DNA of 64,000 nt. Source: an uncultured Oscillospiraceae bacterium. GTDB lineage: Bacteria > Bacillota > Clostridia > Oscillospirales > Oscillospiraceae. Positions 51,556 through 61,453 of this stretch are shown here, in pieces. The stretch is taken from assembly GCA_900754965.1 (NCBI GenBank), contig CAAEEO010000034.1, forward strand, positions 1-64,000, given 5' to 3'. Numbering within the stretch: the first letter of the stretch is position 1; every line of letters starts with the position of its first letter. The notes below the pieces were generated by a model that was given only the letters and a program-made list of their open reading frames with translations, ran no database searches and had not been told where the DNA came from. The translations under genes were made by a program, and so were the position numbers.

Positions 51556-52158
51556 ATGAAGGGTATTGAAAAAATCACGGCCCGCATCGCCGCGGACGCT
51601 GAAACGGAGATCGCCGTTATCCGGCAGGAATCCGACCAGCGGATTGCACAGATCCGAGCCGATTACGAAAAACAAGCACAGGAAAGTGCTGCTGCGATCC
51701 TCCGCGAGGGGGAGAAAGAAAATCAGCAGCGTGCCTCCCGCATTGAAAGAACCGCACAGCTCGAGTCCAAGCGGAGCATCCTGACCATGAAACAGGAAAT
51801 GGTCTCCAAGGCGTTTGAACTGGCGAAGGAAAAAATCACACAGATGCCCCAGGCAGACTATGTGGACTTTTTGGTCAAACAGGTCGCACAGGCGGCCTCC
51901 ACCGGCCGGGAAATGCTGATTCTGAATCAGAAAGATCGGGATCGGTGCGGAAAACAGGTGGTCGAGGCTGCCAACGAGGCACTGAAGGCGAAGGGTCTGG
52001 CCGGTGCGCTGTCTCTGTCTGAAGAGACCCGCCCCATGACTGGCGGCTTTGTGCTGAAACAGGGCGATGTGGAAGTCAACTGCACAGTAGACCTTCTGCT
52101 GGAACTCGCCCGGGGTGAACTCGCCGCTCAGGTAGCGGAGGTGCTCTTTGAGGGCTGA
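51556..52158 (+). CDS. ntpE: V/A-type ATPase subunit E
   Basis: 200 residues. A long charged N-terminal helix (about 1-90, rich in Glu, Gln, Ala and Arg) pairs with subunit G/H, and a C-terminal alpha/beta head (about 95-198) includes TGGFVLKQGDVEVNCTVD, which holds the catalytic head. It is in its standard place after ntpK. Confidence 0.93.
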   Translation: MKGIEKITARIAADAETEIAVIRQESDQRIAQIRADYEKQAQESAAAILREGEKENQQRASRIERTAQLESKRSILTMKQEMVSKAFELAKEKITQMPQADYVDFLVKQVAQAASTGREMLILNQKDRDRCGKQVVEAANEALKAKGLAGALSLSEETRPMTGGFVLKQGDVEVNCTVDLLLELARGELAAQVAEVLFEG

Positions 52159-52205
52159 ATATCAGCCCTCTGGGCGCGAAAATTTACCGGCGAGGAGGTA
52201 AGGAG

Positions 52206-53204
52206 TTGTCAAAAGTAACAGACAGGGATTATCTGGGTCTGACAGCGATGCTGCGGGCCAGAGAATCCAAGATGCTGGACCGGGACAGAATGGACCGGAT
52301 GCTGAATGCATCCAGCTATGGGGATGCGGCAAAGCTGCTGACCGACTGCGGTTATGAAGATCTGTCCTCCATGAATGCCAACGAAGTGGATGCGGCGCTG
52401 AATGCGCGGCGCGCGGAGATTTACGAGGAGATCGGCCGCATGGCCCCGGAACCGGAGCTGGTGGATGTCTTCCGGCTCAAATATGACTATCATAATGCAA
52501 AAGTTGCACTGAAGGCGGCAGCAATGGGAACCGATGGAACCCATCTGTACAACCACGCAGGCTGCACCTCGGTGGAGACCCTGGAAGAGGCACTGGCGGA
52601 AGACCATTTCAGCGCATTGCCTCAGGCACTGGCCAAGGCATTGCAGGAGGCCAGGGATACACTGGGAAAGACCGGCAACCCTCAGATGGCAGATTTTGTT
52701 TTGGATCGGGCCTATTTTGCCCAGCTCCAGAACATGGCTGAGAAAGCGGGGGGCGCATACCTGAAAGGATATGTGCGCCTGCTGATCGATGCGGCCAATC
52801 TGCGTGCTGCAGTGCGCACGGTGCGCATGGACCACGGCGTGGATTTCCTGCTCCAGGCGCTGGTGCCCGGCGGAACGGTTTCTGTGGATACTGTGGCCCA
52901 GGCGGCCATGTCCGGTGACGGTCTGACGGCACTGTTCAATGCAACGGTTCTGCAAAATGCTGCTGCAATGGGCGTTGAGGCCATGAAAGGCGGCTCCATG
53001 ACCAAATTTGAACTGGCTTGCGACAATGCAGTCACCGCTTATTTGGGCGGTGCGAAACTGATCAGTTTCGGCAGCGAGCCGGTGGTGGAATATCTGGCCA
53101 TGGTAGAAACGGAGATCACGGCTGTCCGGATGATTTTGACCGGCCGCCTGGCCGGCATCGAGCCGAGTGTAATCCGGGAAAGGCTGCGTGATATCAATGC
53201 TTAA
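52206..53204 (+). CDS. ntpC: V/A-type ATPase subunit C (d-type, AC39)
   Basis: 332 residues, all helical, with the family's three pseudo-repeats; LGLTAMLRARESKMLDR at the start and YDYHNAKVALKA are typical. It is the funnel that couples the central shaft to the K ring. It starts at TTG 52206 behind GGAGGTAAGGAG, a strong site that compensates for the rare start. Confidence 0.93.
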   Translation: MSKVTDRDYLGLTAMLRARESKMLDRDRMDRMLNASSYGDAAKLLTDCGYEDLSSMNANEVDAALNARRAEIYEEIGRMAPEPELVDVFRLKYDYHNAKVALKAAAMGTDGTHLYNHAGCTSVETLEEALAEDHFSALPQALAKALQEARDTLGKTGNPQMADFVLDRAYFAQLQNMAEKAGGAYLKGYVRLLIDAANLRAAVRTVRMDHGVDFLLQALVPGGTVSVDTVAQAAMSGDGLTALFNATVLQNAAAMGVEAMKGGSMTKFELACDNAVTAYLGGAKLISFGSEPVVEYLAMVETEITAVRMILTGRLAGIEPSVIRERLRDINA

Positions 53205-53514
53205 AATCGCCGTTATGGGCGGACGCGAGACCGTTATGGGCTTTAAAGCTCTGGGACTGGACGCGTTCCCCGTGTCCGATGCTGCCGAGGCAAAGGAAAC
53301 GCTCCGGCACTTGACCCGCGAGGCTGAGGATGAGTACGCCATCATCTATATTGAAGAGAATCTGGCGGAACCCTTGGCACGGGAGATCGACAAATTTAAG
53401 GACAAACCAACGCCGGCAATCATTTTGATTCCCGGAAGAGAGGGTTCGCTGGGCCTGGGCCAGTCGGCATTGAGGGCCGCAGTCGAGCGCGCAGTTGGCT
53501 CTGATATCCTTTAA
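53197..53514 (+). CDS. V/A-type ATPase subunit F
   Basis: 105 residues in a Rossmann-like fold: MLKIAVMGGRETVMGFKALG at the start and the conserved AIILIPGREG. It is part of the central shaft with D (called NtpG in Enterococcus). ATG 53197 overlaps the ntpC end by eight bases; GTG 53188 is a less likely start. Confidence 0.92.
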   Translation: MLKIAVMGGRETVMGFKALGLDAFPVSDAAEAKETLRHLTREAEDEYAIIYIEENLAEPLAREIDKFKDKPTPAIILIPGREGSLGLGQSALRAAVERAVGSDIL

Positions 53515-53530
53515 GAAGGAAGGTACGTTA

Positions 53531-55300
53531 ATGAGCGGAACGATAGTAAAAGTTTCAGGCCCGCTGGTCGTCGCAAACGGCATGGCTGACGCAAACGTGT
53601 CGGACGTGGTGCGTGTTGGCGAACAGCGCCTGATCGGTGAGATTCTGAACATGACCGGAGACAGCGCCTCCATTCAGGTGTATGAGGAGACCTCCGGTAT
53701 CGGCCCCGGCGCAAAGGTGGAGGCCATGGGCCTGCCCCTGTCCGTGGAACTGGGACCGGGTATGCTGGACAATATTTATGACGGAATTCAGCGTCCTCTG
53801 CCGGAAATCAAAGCCATTGCTGGCGACACCATTTCCAGAGGTATGGATGTGCCCGCGCTGAACCGGCAGAAAAAATGGGAATTCGTTCCTGTGGCAAAGG
53901 TCGGAGACAAAGTGGTGGCCGGCGATGTGCTGGGTACCGTCCAGGAGACCTCTGCGATTCTGCATAAGATCATGGTGCCTAACGGCGTTTCCGGTACGGT
54001 GGAAAAGATCATTTCCGGTCAGCACACCGTGGAGGAAACCATTGCCGTGGTGAAGACTGATAAGGGCGAGAGCAAAGAGCTGAACATGATTCAGCGTTGG
54101 CCTGTCCGTGTGGCCCGGCCCTATGCAAAGAAGTTCATGCCTGCACGGCCTATGAACTCCGGACAGCGTATCATTGATACCCTGTTCCCCATTGCCAAGG
54201 GCGGCACTGCCGCTGTCCCCGGCCCCTTCGGTTCCGGTAAAACAGTGGTGCAGCATCAGCTGGCCAAGTGGTCTGATGTGGACATCGTGGTCTACATCGG
54301 CTGCGGCGAGCGCGGCAACGAGATGACCGACGTTCTGATGGAGTTCCCCGAACTGAAGGACCCCCGGAACGGCGAGCCTCTGATGAAACGGACGGTGCTG
54401 ATCGCCAACACCTCCGATATGCCCGTGGCAGCACGTGAGGCTTCTATTTACACAGGTATCACCATCGCAGAGTACTTCCGCGATATGGGTTACGATGTGG
54501 CAGTTTTGGCTGACTCTACCTCCCGTTGGGCTGAGGCTCTGCGTGAGATGTCCGGTCGTCTGGAAGAGATGCCCGGCGAAGAAGGTTACCCGGCATACCT
54601 GGCCTCCCGTATTGCACAGTTCTACGAACGGGCCGGCTGCGTGCAGTGCATGGGCAGCGACGAGCGGCAGGGCAGTGTCACAGCCATCGGCGCCGTGTCC
54701 CCTCCGGGCGGCGATATTTCCGAGCCTGTCTCTCAGGCGACCATGCGTATCGTCAAAGTGTTCTGGGCACTGGATTCCAACCTGGCTTATGCCCGTCACT
54801 TCCCGGCTATCAACTGGCTGACCTCCTACTCTTTGTATGTGGATACGCTGGCTGCATGGTACAGTGAGCAGTTTGGTGAAAAGTATATGGCAAACCGCGC
54901 CAGAACCATGAACATTCTGCAGAAGGAAGACGAACTGCAGGAAATCGTTCGTCTGGTGGGCCAGGATGCACTGTCCCCCGATGACCGTCTGACCATGGAA
55001 ACGGCGAAGAGCATCCGTGAGGACTTCCTGCAGCAGAACGCATTTATGGATGAGGACGCTTATTCCTCCTATGCAAAACAGTTCCGTCTGCTGGATCTGA
55101 TCCTGACCTATGACGATCTGTGCAGAGAGGCTTTGAGCCAGGGCGCCAATATGAACGCACTGTTCAAGATTCCTGCAAGAGAAAAGATCGGCTACGCCAA
55201 GATGACTGCCCCCGAAAAGTTTGAGGCAGAGTACGCCCAGATCGAAACCGATATGAAGGCACAGATCCAGGCTGTCATCGAGGGAGGAAACGAGGAATGA
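53531..55300 (+). CDS. ntpA: V/A-type ATPase catalytic subunit A
   Basis: 589 residues, full length. The Walker A motif GPFGSGKT (about residues 232-239) and catalytic Glu in GCGERGNEM are intact, as is ALREMSGRLEEMPGEEGYP. The 'bulge' domain specific to A subunits follows the N-terminal barrel. It hydrolyses or makes ATP. The start is ATG 53531 behind AAGAAGGAAGG. Confidence 0.97.
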   Translation: MSGTIVKVSGPLVVANGMADANVSDVVRVGEQRLIGEILNMTGDSASIQVYEETSGIGPGAKVEAMGLPLSVELGPGMLDNIYDGIQRPLPEIKAIAGDTISRGMDVPALNRQKKWEFVPVAKVGDKVVAGDVLGTVQETSAILHKIMVPNGVSGTVEKIISGQHTVEETIAVVKTDKGESKELNMIQRWPVRVARPYAKKFMPARPMNSGQRIIDTLFPIAKGGTAAVPGPFGSGKTVVQHQLAKWSDVDIVVYIGCGERGNEMTDVLMEFPELKDPRNGEPLMKRTVLIANTSDMPVAAREASIYTGITIAEYFRDMGYDVAVLADSTSRWAEALREMSGRLEEMPGEEGYPAYLASRIAQFYERAGCVQCMGSDERQGSVTAIGAVSPPGGDISEPVSQATMRIVKVFWALDSNLAYARHFPAINWLTSYSLYVDTLAAWYSEQFGEKYMANRARTMNILQKEDELQEIVRLVGQDALSPDDRLTMETAKSIREDFLQQNAFMDEDAYSSYAKQFRLLDLILTYDDLCREALSQGANMNALFKIPAREKIGYAKMTAPEKFEAEYAQIETDMKAQIQAVIEGGNEE

Positions 55301-56670
55301 TCAAAGAATATAAAACAATCAAAGAGATCGCCAGCCCTCTGATGGTCGTGGAAGGCGTAGAAGGCGTCACCTTCGACGAGCTGGCTGAGATCGAACTGCC
55401 CAGCGGTGAAAAACGCCGCTGCAAAGTGTTGGAAGTGGACGGAGACCGTGCTGTTGTGCAGCTGTTTGAGTCCGCACAGGGCATCAACCTGGCACAGTCC
55501 AAGGTCCGTTTCCTGGGACACCCCCTGGAACTGGCGGTTTCCGAGGATATGCTGGGCCGCGTGTTCAACGGTATGGGTCAGCCCATCGACGGAGGCCCCG
55601 ACATTCTGGCAGAGGCGCACATGGACATCAACGGCCTGCCCATGAACCCGGCAGCCCGTGCGTATCCCGCAGAGTTTATCCAGACCGGCGTTTCCGCCAT
55701 TGATGGTCTGAACACTCTGGTTCGTGGTCAGAAACTGCCCATCTTCTCCGGCTCCGGTCTGCCCCACGCCGCTCTGGCTGCACAGATCGCTCGTCAGGCG
55801 AAGGTTCTGGGCGATAACGAGACTTTCGCTGTGGTGTTTGCTGCAATCGGTATCACTTTCGAGGAATCTGAATTCTTCATTCAGGACTTCCGCCGCACCG
55901 GCGCCATCGATCGTACTGTGGTATTCTCCAACTTGGCCAATGACCCCGCCGTCGAGCGTATTGCAACGCCCCGTATGGCTCTGACCTGCGCAGAATACCT
56001 GGCTTTTGAAAAAGGCATGCAGGTGCTGGTCATTTTGACGGATATTACCAACTACGCAGAGGCTCTGCGTGAGGTGTCCGCGGCAAAGAAGGAAGTTCCC
56101 GGTCGCCGTGGTTACCCCGGCTACCTGTACACTGACCTTGCTACCATGTACGAACGTGCCGGCCGCCGTCAGGGGAAGAATGGTTCTATCACGATGATTC
56201 CCATTCTGACCATGCCGGAAGATGACAAGACCCACCCCATCCCCGACCTGACCGGATACATTACCGAGGGCCAGATCATTTTGAGCCGTGAGCTGTACCG
56301 CAAGGGCCTGACGCCTCCCATTGATGTTCTGCCGTCTCTGAGCCGTCTGAAAGATAAGGGTATTGGTGAGGGTAAGACCCGCGCGGACCACTCCGGCACC
56401 ATGAACCAGCTGTTTGCCGCTTATTCCCGCGGCAAGGATGCCAAGGAACTGATGACCATTTTGGGCGAGGCAGCATTGTCCGATGACGATAAGATGTTTG
56501 CAAAATTCGCAGACGAATTTGAGCAGCAGTATGTCAATCAGGGCAATAACACTGACCGCACCATTCAGGAGACGCTGGATCTGGGATGGCAGCTGCTGAA
56601 ACTTCTGCCCAGAACGGAACTGAAACGAATCAAACCCGAGATGATCGACAAGTACATGCCCAAAGATTGA
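55297..56670 (+). CDS. ntpB: V/A-type ATPase subunit B
   Basis: 457 residues. It is a homologue of A but with a degenerate P-loop (FSGSGLPHAALAAQ), so it binds rather than hydrolyses nucleotide. SRLKDKGIGEGKTRADHSGTMNQL is the conserved C-terminal region. ATG 55297 overlaps the ntpA stop (ATGA) behind GGGAGG. It alternates with A in the hexameric head. Confidence 0.97.
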   Translation: MIKEYKTIKEIASPLMVVEGVEGVTFDELAEIELPSGEKRRCKVLEVDGDRAVVQLFESAQGINLAQSKVRFLGHPLELAVSEDMLGRVFNGMGQPIDGGPDILAEAHMDINGLPMNPAARAYPAEFIQTGVSAIDGLNTLVRGQKLPIFSGSGLPHAALAAQIARQAKVLGDNETFAVVFAAIGITFEESEFFIQDFRRTGAIDRTVVFSNLANDPAVERIATPRMALTCAEYLAFEKGMQVLVILTDITNYAEALREVSAAKKEVPGRRGYPGYLYTDLATMYERAGRRQGKNGSITMIPILTMPEDDKTHPIPDLTGYITEGQIILSRELYRKGLTPPIDVLPSLSRLKDKGIGEGKTRADHSGTMNQLFAAYSRGKDAKELMTILGEAALSDDDKMFAKFADEFEQQYVNQGNNTDRTIQETLDLGWQLLKLLPRTELKRIKPEMIDKYMPKD

Positions 56671-56702
56671 CGCACGCATCGAAACGCAATTGAGGTGATG
56701 AT

Positions 56703-57353
56703 ATGGCAAATGCCGTAGTAACTCCGACTCGGATGGTGCTGAATCAGCAGAAAAAACGGCTGAAAACAGCGCGGAAGGGTCACAAGTTAATGAAAGACAA
56801 GTGCGACGAACTGATGCGTCAATTCATGGACATTGTGCGGCTGAACAAGGAACTGCGGACCAAGGTGGAGGAAGGACTGACGGCAGCGTTTGGATCGCTG
56901 ACTGTGGCCTCGGCCATCATGTCTCCGGAGATGCTGGAGCAGGCGCTGATGTATCCCAGACAGAGCGTGGAACTGCAAGTGAAGTACAAGAACGTGATGA
57001 GCGTTAATGTGCCGCAGTACACATTCAAGACGAAGAACAATGACCCCAGTGAGATTTATCCCTATGGCTTTGCACAGACCAGCGGTGAGTTGGACGACGC
57101 ACTGGACCAGATGGCCCGGGTGTTTGAAGATATGCTGGAACTGGCACAAGTGGAAAAGACGATGCAGCTTTTGGCGGAGGAAATCGAAAAGACTCGCCGC
57201 CGGGTGAATGCACTGGAGTATGTCATGATTCCGGAACTGGAAGGGAACATCAAGTACATTTCCATGAAACTGGAAGAAAACGACAATGCAACAAAGGTTC
57301 GTTTGCTGAAAGTGAAGGACATGGTTCTGGAGAAGAGCCACGACTTCAAGTAA
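56703..57353 (+). CDS. ntpD: V/A-type ATPase subunit D
   Basis: 216 residues. Long N- and C-terminal helices form the rotor axle; typical motifs are VTPTRMVLNQQKKRLKTARKGHKLMKDK near the start (positions 56711 on) and RRVNALEYVMIPEL near residue 165. It is the last gene of the operon, before a strong terminator. Confidence 0.95.
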   Translation: MANAVVTPTRMVLNQQKKRLKTARKGHKLMKDKCDELMRQFMDIVRLNKELRTKVEEGLTAAFGSLTVASAIMSPEMLEQALMYPRQSVELQVKYKNVMSVNVPQYTFKTKNNDPSEIYPYGFAQTSGELDDALDQMARVFEDMLELAQVEKTMQLLAEEIEKTRRRVNALEYVMIPELEGNIKYISMKLEENDNATKVRLLKVKDMVLEKSHDFK

Positions 57354-57354
57354 C

Positions 57355-57391
57355 AAAAAAATCCGCTCAACAAAAAGTTGAGCGGATTTTT
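57355..57391 (+). terminator. Terminator of the ATPase operon
   Basis: 13-bp stem AAATCCGCTCAAC and its complement, A5 loop, T run. Confidence 0.93.
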
Positions 57392-57464
57392 GCATTATGA
57401 TTGTGAAAGGACGCTCCTCGCTATGGGGGAGCGTCCTGGTTCGATTACTAAATTGCAGAGAATT

Positions 57465-58232
57465 TCAGCGCCAATCCACTTGCGCTTTAGGGCGCCAGGG
57501 AATGTTGCAGTAAGGCTCATCTTCCGGGTATCCGCACAGCAGCGTGCAGGCCACATGGTATCCCTCAGGAATCTCCAGGAATTTCTGAATCGCAGGCAGA
57601 TTGCGGGAGAAATGCGTGAGATATCCACCCCAACAGCTGCCAATCCCGCATTTACGCAGCAGGAGCTCCAGGGTCGTGGCAGCAATGACGGCGTCGGTGT
57701 CGGGGTTCATAGCCCGGTCTGGGGCGAGGGCGAAGATCACAACAGAGCAGCCGCAGGTCACGCTGTCCCGATTACCTTTTTTTCTCTGAGCCACCAATTC
57801 CGGCGCAACATCTGCTGCCTCACAGGCATCGATCACCGCATGATAAATCTGGTCACACTTTTCCCTGCCACGGAAAACCAGCCAACGGGTCTGGTGCAGA
57901 TTTTTTCCGCTGGGCGCCCATTGGGCCATGTCCAAAGCCCATGCCAGGTCATCCTGGTGCGGGGTATCCGTGCGGAAATGGCGATTGCTGCGGCGGGTCA
58001 TAATGAGTTGCAGCGTATCGTCTTCCGGGGTATCTGGATATTCTTCATAAGTCGGAACAAAGTCAAAATGAATGGCTTTTTGAGAACAAACAGCGGAGCA
58101 GTGCATACACTGCAGGCAGTGCAGATTCTCCCGCACTTCCGGCCCGTTTGCACCCATAGACAAATGGTGGGTGGGGCATACGCCGGCACACGCGCCGCAC
58201 TGTATACACCGGTCTTTTGAAATAGTGATCAT
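57465..58232 (-). CDS. Nitroreductase with N-terminal 2x[4Fe-4S] ferredoxin domain
   Basis: 255 residues. The ferredoxin part (about 1-55) has two cluster motifs, CIQCGACAGVCP and CLQCMHCSAVC. The nitroreductase part (about 70-255) has RRSNRHFR (FMN phosphate binding) and the C-terminal GYPED-type segment. It probably passes electrons from ferredoxin to FMN and then to a nitro or quinone-like acceptor. The start is ATG 58232 behind GGGGG. It follows the nucleotidyltransferase by 47 bases. Confidence 0.93.
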   Translation of the reverse strand: MITISKDRCIQCGACAGVCPTHHLSMGANGPEVRENLHCLQCMHCSAVCSQKAIHFDFVPTYEEYPDTPEDDTLQLIMTRRSNRHFRTDTPHQDDLAWALDMAQWAPSGKNLHQTRWLVFRGREKCDQIYHAVIDACEAADVAPELVAQRKKGNRDSVTCGCSVVIFALAPDRAMNPDTDAVIAATTLELLLRKCGIGSCWGGYLTHFSRNLPAIQKFLEIPEGYHVACTLLCGYPEDEPYCNIPWRPKAQVDWR

Positions 58233-58279
58233 GGTTGTATCCCCCTTTTCCAATAGTATAATCGGGAGGGGGACAAGTT

Positions 58280-59281
58280 TCAAGAACTTTGTCTTTCCAC
58301 GAAGGCGGCAAAGGTGTTGGCGGTTTCTGCGGTGTTGGATTCGACTACGATGGCACTGCGACTTGCGTCAGGATGGATGTGAACAAAAGCGTCTTTATTT
58401 CCAAAATGGATGCCGTCGGAGAAATCTGCTCCCAGTTCCATCATGGCAGAGGTTACGGTCTGCATGACGGCAGCGCGGTCAGTGCAGGGAATCCGATGGA
58501 CATGTTCAGCGTGGGAGCACGGGGGAACGGTGACGGGAACGGGGGCAGCGGAGACAGAATCAGAGATGCGATAAATGCCATCCAGGGCGTCCAAACAGCA
58601 CTGGTAATACGCTTTTGGTGTGCCGATGTCTCGCCAATATCCCTCCATGATTACGCCGTGGAGGGGTTCACCGTAGGCCAGTAAGGCTGGAAACAGTTCT
58701 TTTCCAAAATCGCAGGGAGTATCGTTCGGAACATAGTCCATAACATGAGGGGTCAAAATATAGACTCCCGTGTTGATGAGATTCGTGACGACATGATCCC
58801 AACTGGGTTTTTCTGTGAACTGGAGGATTTTTCCGCTCTTATCGGACAAAACCAGGCCGTACTGCAGTGGGTCCGGGTGCGGATACAGGGCAATGGTGGC
58901 TGCAGGCCGGACCGTTTCATGGGCCCGAATCAGCCGGGTGAGATCAAAGTCACAGGCAGCATCCCCGCTGATGACCAGAAAATCTTCTCCGTCCCAAAAA
59001 TCCTGACAGGCTTTTACGCCGCCGGCGGTGCCCAGAGGGTCTTTTTCCAGAGAATAACTCAGGTGGACGCCATAACGGCTGCCGTTTCCGAAATGATCGA
59101 CGATAGGACGGGGATTGTATTTTAATGTAATACAGATCTCACGAATACCATGTGCTGTCAGCAGTTCTAAAATGCGCTCCAACACAGGCTTGCCTAAAAT
59201 GGGCACCATGGGTTTGGGGAGAGGCCCGGTGACGGGTTTGAGTCGTTTTCCCTCGCCGCCGGCCAGAATAATTGCTTTCAT
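58280..59281 (-). CDS. Sugar-1-phosphate nucleotidyltransferase with residual phosphohexomutase C-terminal domain
   Basis: 333 residues. The nucleotidyltransferase domain (about 1-235) has LAGGEGKRLKPVT and PKPMVPILGKP, a GTAGG motif and EGYWRDIGTP. In many Firmicutes this domain is followed by a left-handed beta helix and a whole phosphohexomutase, about 800 residues. Here the tail (about 265-333: RAAVMQTV, SDGIHF, AFVHIHP, AIVVESNTAETANTF) looks like only the last mutase domain. It probably makes NDP-mannose or NDP-glucose for cell-wall glycans. An internal deletion is inferred. Confidence 0.85.
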   Translation of the reverse strand: MKAIILAGGEGKRLKPVTGPLPKPMVPILGKPVLERILELLTAHGIREICITLKYNPRPIVDHFGNGSRYGVHLSYSLEKDPLGTAGGVKACQDFWDGEDFLVISGDAACDFDLTRLIRAHETVRPAATIALYPHPDPLQYGLVLSDKSGKILQFTEKPSWDHVVTNLINTGVYILTPHVMDYVPNDTPCDFGKELFPALLAYGEPLHGVIMEGYWRDIGTPKAYYQCCLDALDGIYRISDSVSAAPVPVTVPPCSHAEHVHRIPCTDRAAVMQTVTSAMMELGADFSDGIHFGNKDAFVHIHPDASRSAIVVESNTAETANTFAAFVERQSS

Positions 59282-59368
59282 GACGGATCACCTCGCGGGG
59301 ATAGTATATCCAGGGAAATGCTCTTTATTTGTTCCGCAGACCCGGGAGAAGAACTTTGATTTTAGCGG

Positions 59369-59397
59369 TTGTAATTATTTCGTGGATTTGCTATAAT
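59369..59397 (+). promoter_or_regulatory. Sigma-A promoter of gdpP-rplI-dnaB
   Basis: TTGTAA, 17 bp, TATAAT, 50 bases before the gdpP start. Confidence 0.75.
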
Positions 59398-59447
59398 ATT
59401 TCCCTATATTGGGTGAGTATGAGCACTGAACCTGAGGGGGGCTGGAA

Positions 59448-61436
59448 ATGTTCAGAAAATTAGGCAGAGTCAATCAGAAAAGTCCCAGAATGTATCTGAT
59501 TTGGCTGACATTGTTCACCTTGGCATCCCTGCTGACTGAGCAGTATTATCTGGCAGCCGGGGAGGGATTGGTGACGCTGATTCTGCTGGTGTACGCAGTG
59601 GTCTCCAGTCGGAAAAGCCAAAAAGAATTGATGCGGATGTTGGAGTCTGTGTCCTATAATGCAGATACTGCCAGGAACAATACGCTGACCAATTTTCCGT
59701 TGCCGATGGCGGTATTCAGCATAGAAACGACCCGGGTGATTTGGGCCAATCAGATCTTTTTTGACACCTGCGGTTTCTCTGGAATGAAATATGACAAGGC
59801 AATTTCAGAATATGTACCGGCCTTTAACGGAAAGTGGCTGTTGGAGGGAAAAACGCAGTATCCGGGACTTTTGGAGATCAACGGGAAAAAATTCCGGATT
59901 CACGGCAATATTGTCAACACAGACCGGGAAGAGCAGAACGGAGATTTCATGGGCATCACCTACTGGGTGGATGTGACGGAATATGATCAGATCCGGGAAC
60001 GGTATGAGAACTCCAAACCGGTGGCTGCGGTAATCGTTATCGACAATTACGAGGAACTGCTGAAGAACCAGACAGACCGGATCAAGGGCGAACTGCGTGA
60101 CTCCATTGAAGAAAAATTGGTTCACTGGACGGACGGGAAAAACGGCCTGCTCCAGAAATATGACCGTGACCGCTATATGTTCCTGTTCGAAGAGCAGTAC
60201 ATCGGGGAATTGATGGAAGATAAATTTTCCATTCTGGAGACAGTCCACGAAGTGGTCAATCCCCAAGGGATTCACGCCAGCGTGAGCATCGGCGTAGGAC
60301 GGGACGGCGGTGGATTGGCTGAGAATTTCCACTTTGCCATGTTGGGCATCGAGATGGCGCTGTCCCGTGGCGGTGACCAGGCGGTGATCAAAAACCGTTT
60401 TAACTTTGAATTCTTTGGCGGGCGCGGCAGTGCCATGGAAACACGCACGAAGGTGAAGTCCCGGGTGATGGCCAACGCGCTGAAGAAACTGATCGTGGAT
60501 TCCAGTATGGTTCTGGTGATGGGACACAAATACGCCGATTTGGATGCAGTAGGGTCTGCCGTGGGTGTGTGCTGCGCTGCCAGATTGAACGGTGTGGAGA
60601 GTCATATCGTGATCGACAAGGACTGCCCGGCGAAACCGCTGATTCGGAAACTGGAGCAGGATGAGGTTTATTCCGATGTGTTTATCACCGAGCAGGAGGC
60701 TATGATTCGGGCAGATTCCCGCACACTGCTGGTGGTGGTGGATACCAACTGTCCTGAGCAGGTGGAAAATGAGCGATTGCTCCAGACCTGTAACCGGGTG
60801 GCAGTGGTGGATCATCACCGCAGAGGGGTTTCTTACATTGATCGGGCTGTGCTCACATTTCTGGAACCCAGTGCCTCTTCGGCCAGTGAGCTGATAACGG
60901 AATTGCTCCAGGAAATTGCCACTACGGAGGAGATCACGGAGATCGAGGCGGAGGCACTGCTGTCCGGTATTGTATTGGATACCAAAAGCTTTAATATCCG
61001 GACCGGTGAGCGTACATTTGAATCTGCGGCATTTCTGCGTCGGGTAGGCGCCAGTACGACAGCCGTTAAGCGCCTGCTCCAGAATGACATGGCCTGCAAT
61101 GTGCAGAAGTACAGCATTATGCAGTCGGCCAAGGAATACCGGGGTGTGGTCATTGCGGCCCCGGAAACACCTCAGGAACGGGTGGTGGCGGCACAGGCGG
61201 CCGACGACCTGCTGAATATTGCCGGGGCTGAGGCATCGATCGTGATCTATCCCACGGCGGACGGCAATGTGTTTGCATCCGCGCGCTCCATCGGCGATAT
61301 GAATGTGCAGCTGATTATGGAAAAGCTGGGAGGCGGTGGAAACCGTGCAGCCGCAGCGGCACAAATGAACGGAATTTCTCTGGCGGAGGCTGTGGAACGG
61401 CTTCATAAGACCATTGATGCATATTTGGATGAATAA
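59448..61436 (+). CDS. gdpP: Cyclic-di-AMP phosphodiesterase GdpP
   Basis: 662 residues. Two N-terminal helices (about 15-55), a PAS-like domain (80-175), a degenerate GGDEF domain (about 175-310), then DHH (345-500) and DHHA1 (about 570-655) domains. Metal-binding motifs MGHKYADLDAVGS, VVDTN and VVDHHRR are intact, as is the closing GGGGNRAAAA. It degrades c-di-AMP, which controls K+ and osmolyte balance and wall stress. The position before rplI and dnaB is classic for Firmicutes. Confidence 0.96.
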   Translation: MFRKLGRVNQKSPRMYLIWLTLFTLASLLTEQYYLAAGEGLVTLILLVYAVVSSRKSQKELMRMLESVSYNADTARNNTLTNFPLPMAVFSIETTRVIWANQIFFDTCGFSGMKYDKAISEYVPAFNGKWLLEGKTQYPGLLEINGKKFRIHGNIVNTDREEQNGDFMGITYWVDVTEYDQIRERYENSKPVAAVIVIDNYEELLKNQTDRIKGELRDSIEEKLVHWTDGKNGLLQKYDRDRYMFLFEEQYIGELMEDKFSILETVHEVVNPQGIHASVSIGVGRDGGGLAENFHFAMLGIEMALSRGGDQAVIKNRFNFEFFGGRGSAMETRTKVKSRVMANALKKLIVDSSMVLVMGHKYADLDAVGSAVGVCCAARLNGVESHIVIDKDCPAKPLIRKLEQDEVYSDVFITEQEAMIRADSRTLLVVVDTNCPEQVENERLLQTCNRVAVVDHHRRGVSYIDRAVLTFLEPSASSASELITELLQEIATTEEITEIEAEALLSGIVLDTKSFNIRTGERTFESAAFLRRVGASTTAVKRLLQNDMACNVQKYSIMQSAKEYRGVVIAAPETPQERVVAAQAADDLLNIAGAEASIVIYPTADGNVFASARSIGDMNVQLIMEKLGGGGNRAAAAAQMNGISLAEAVERLHKTIDAYLDE

Positions 61437-61453
61437 TAGAAAGGAAATAGAGT

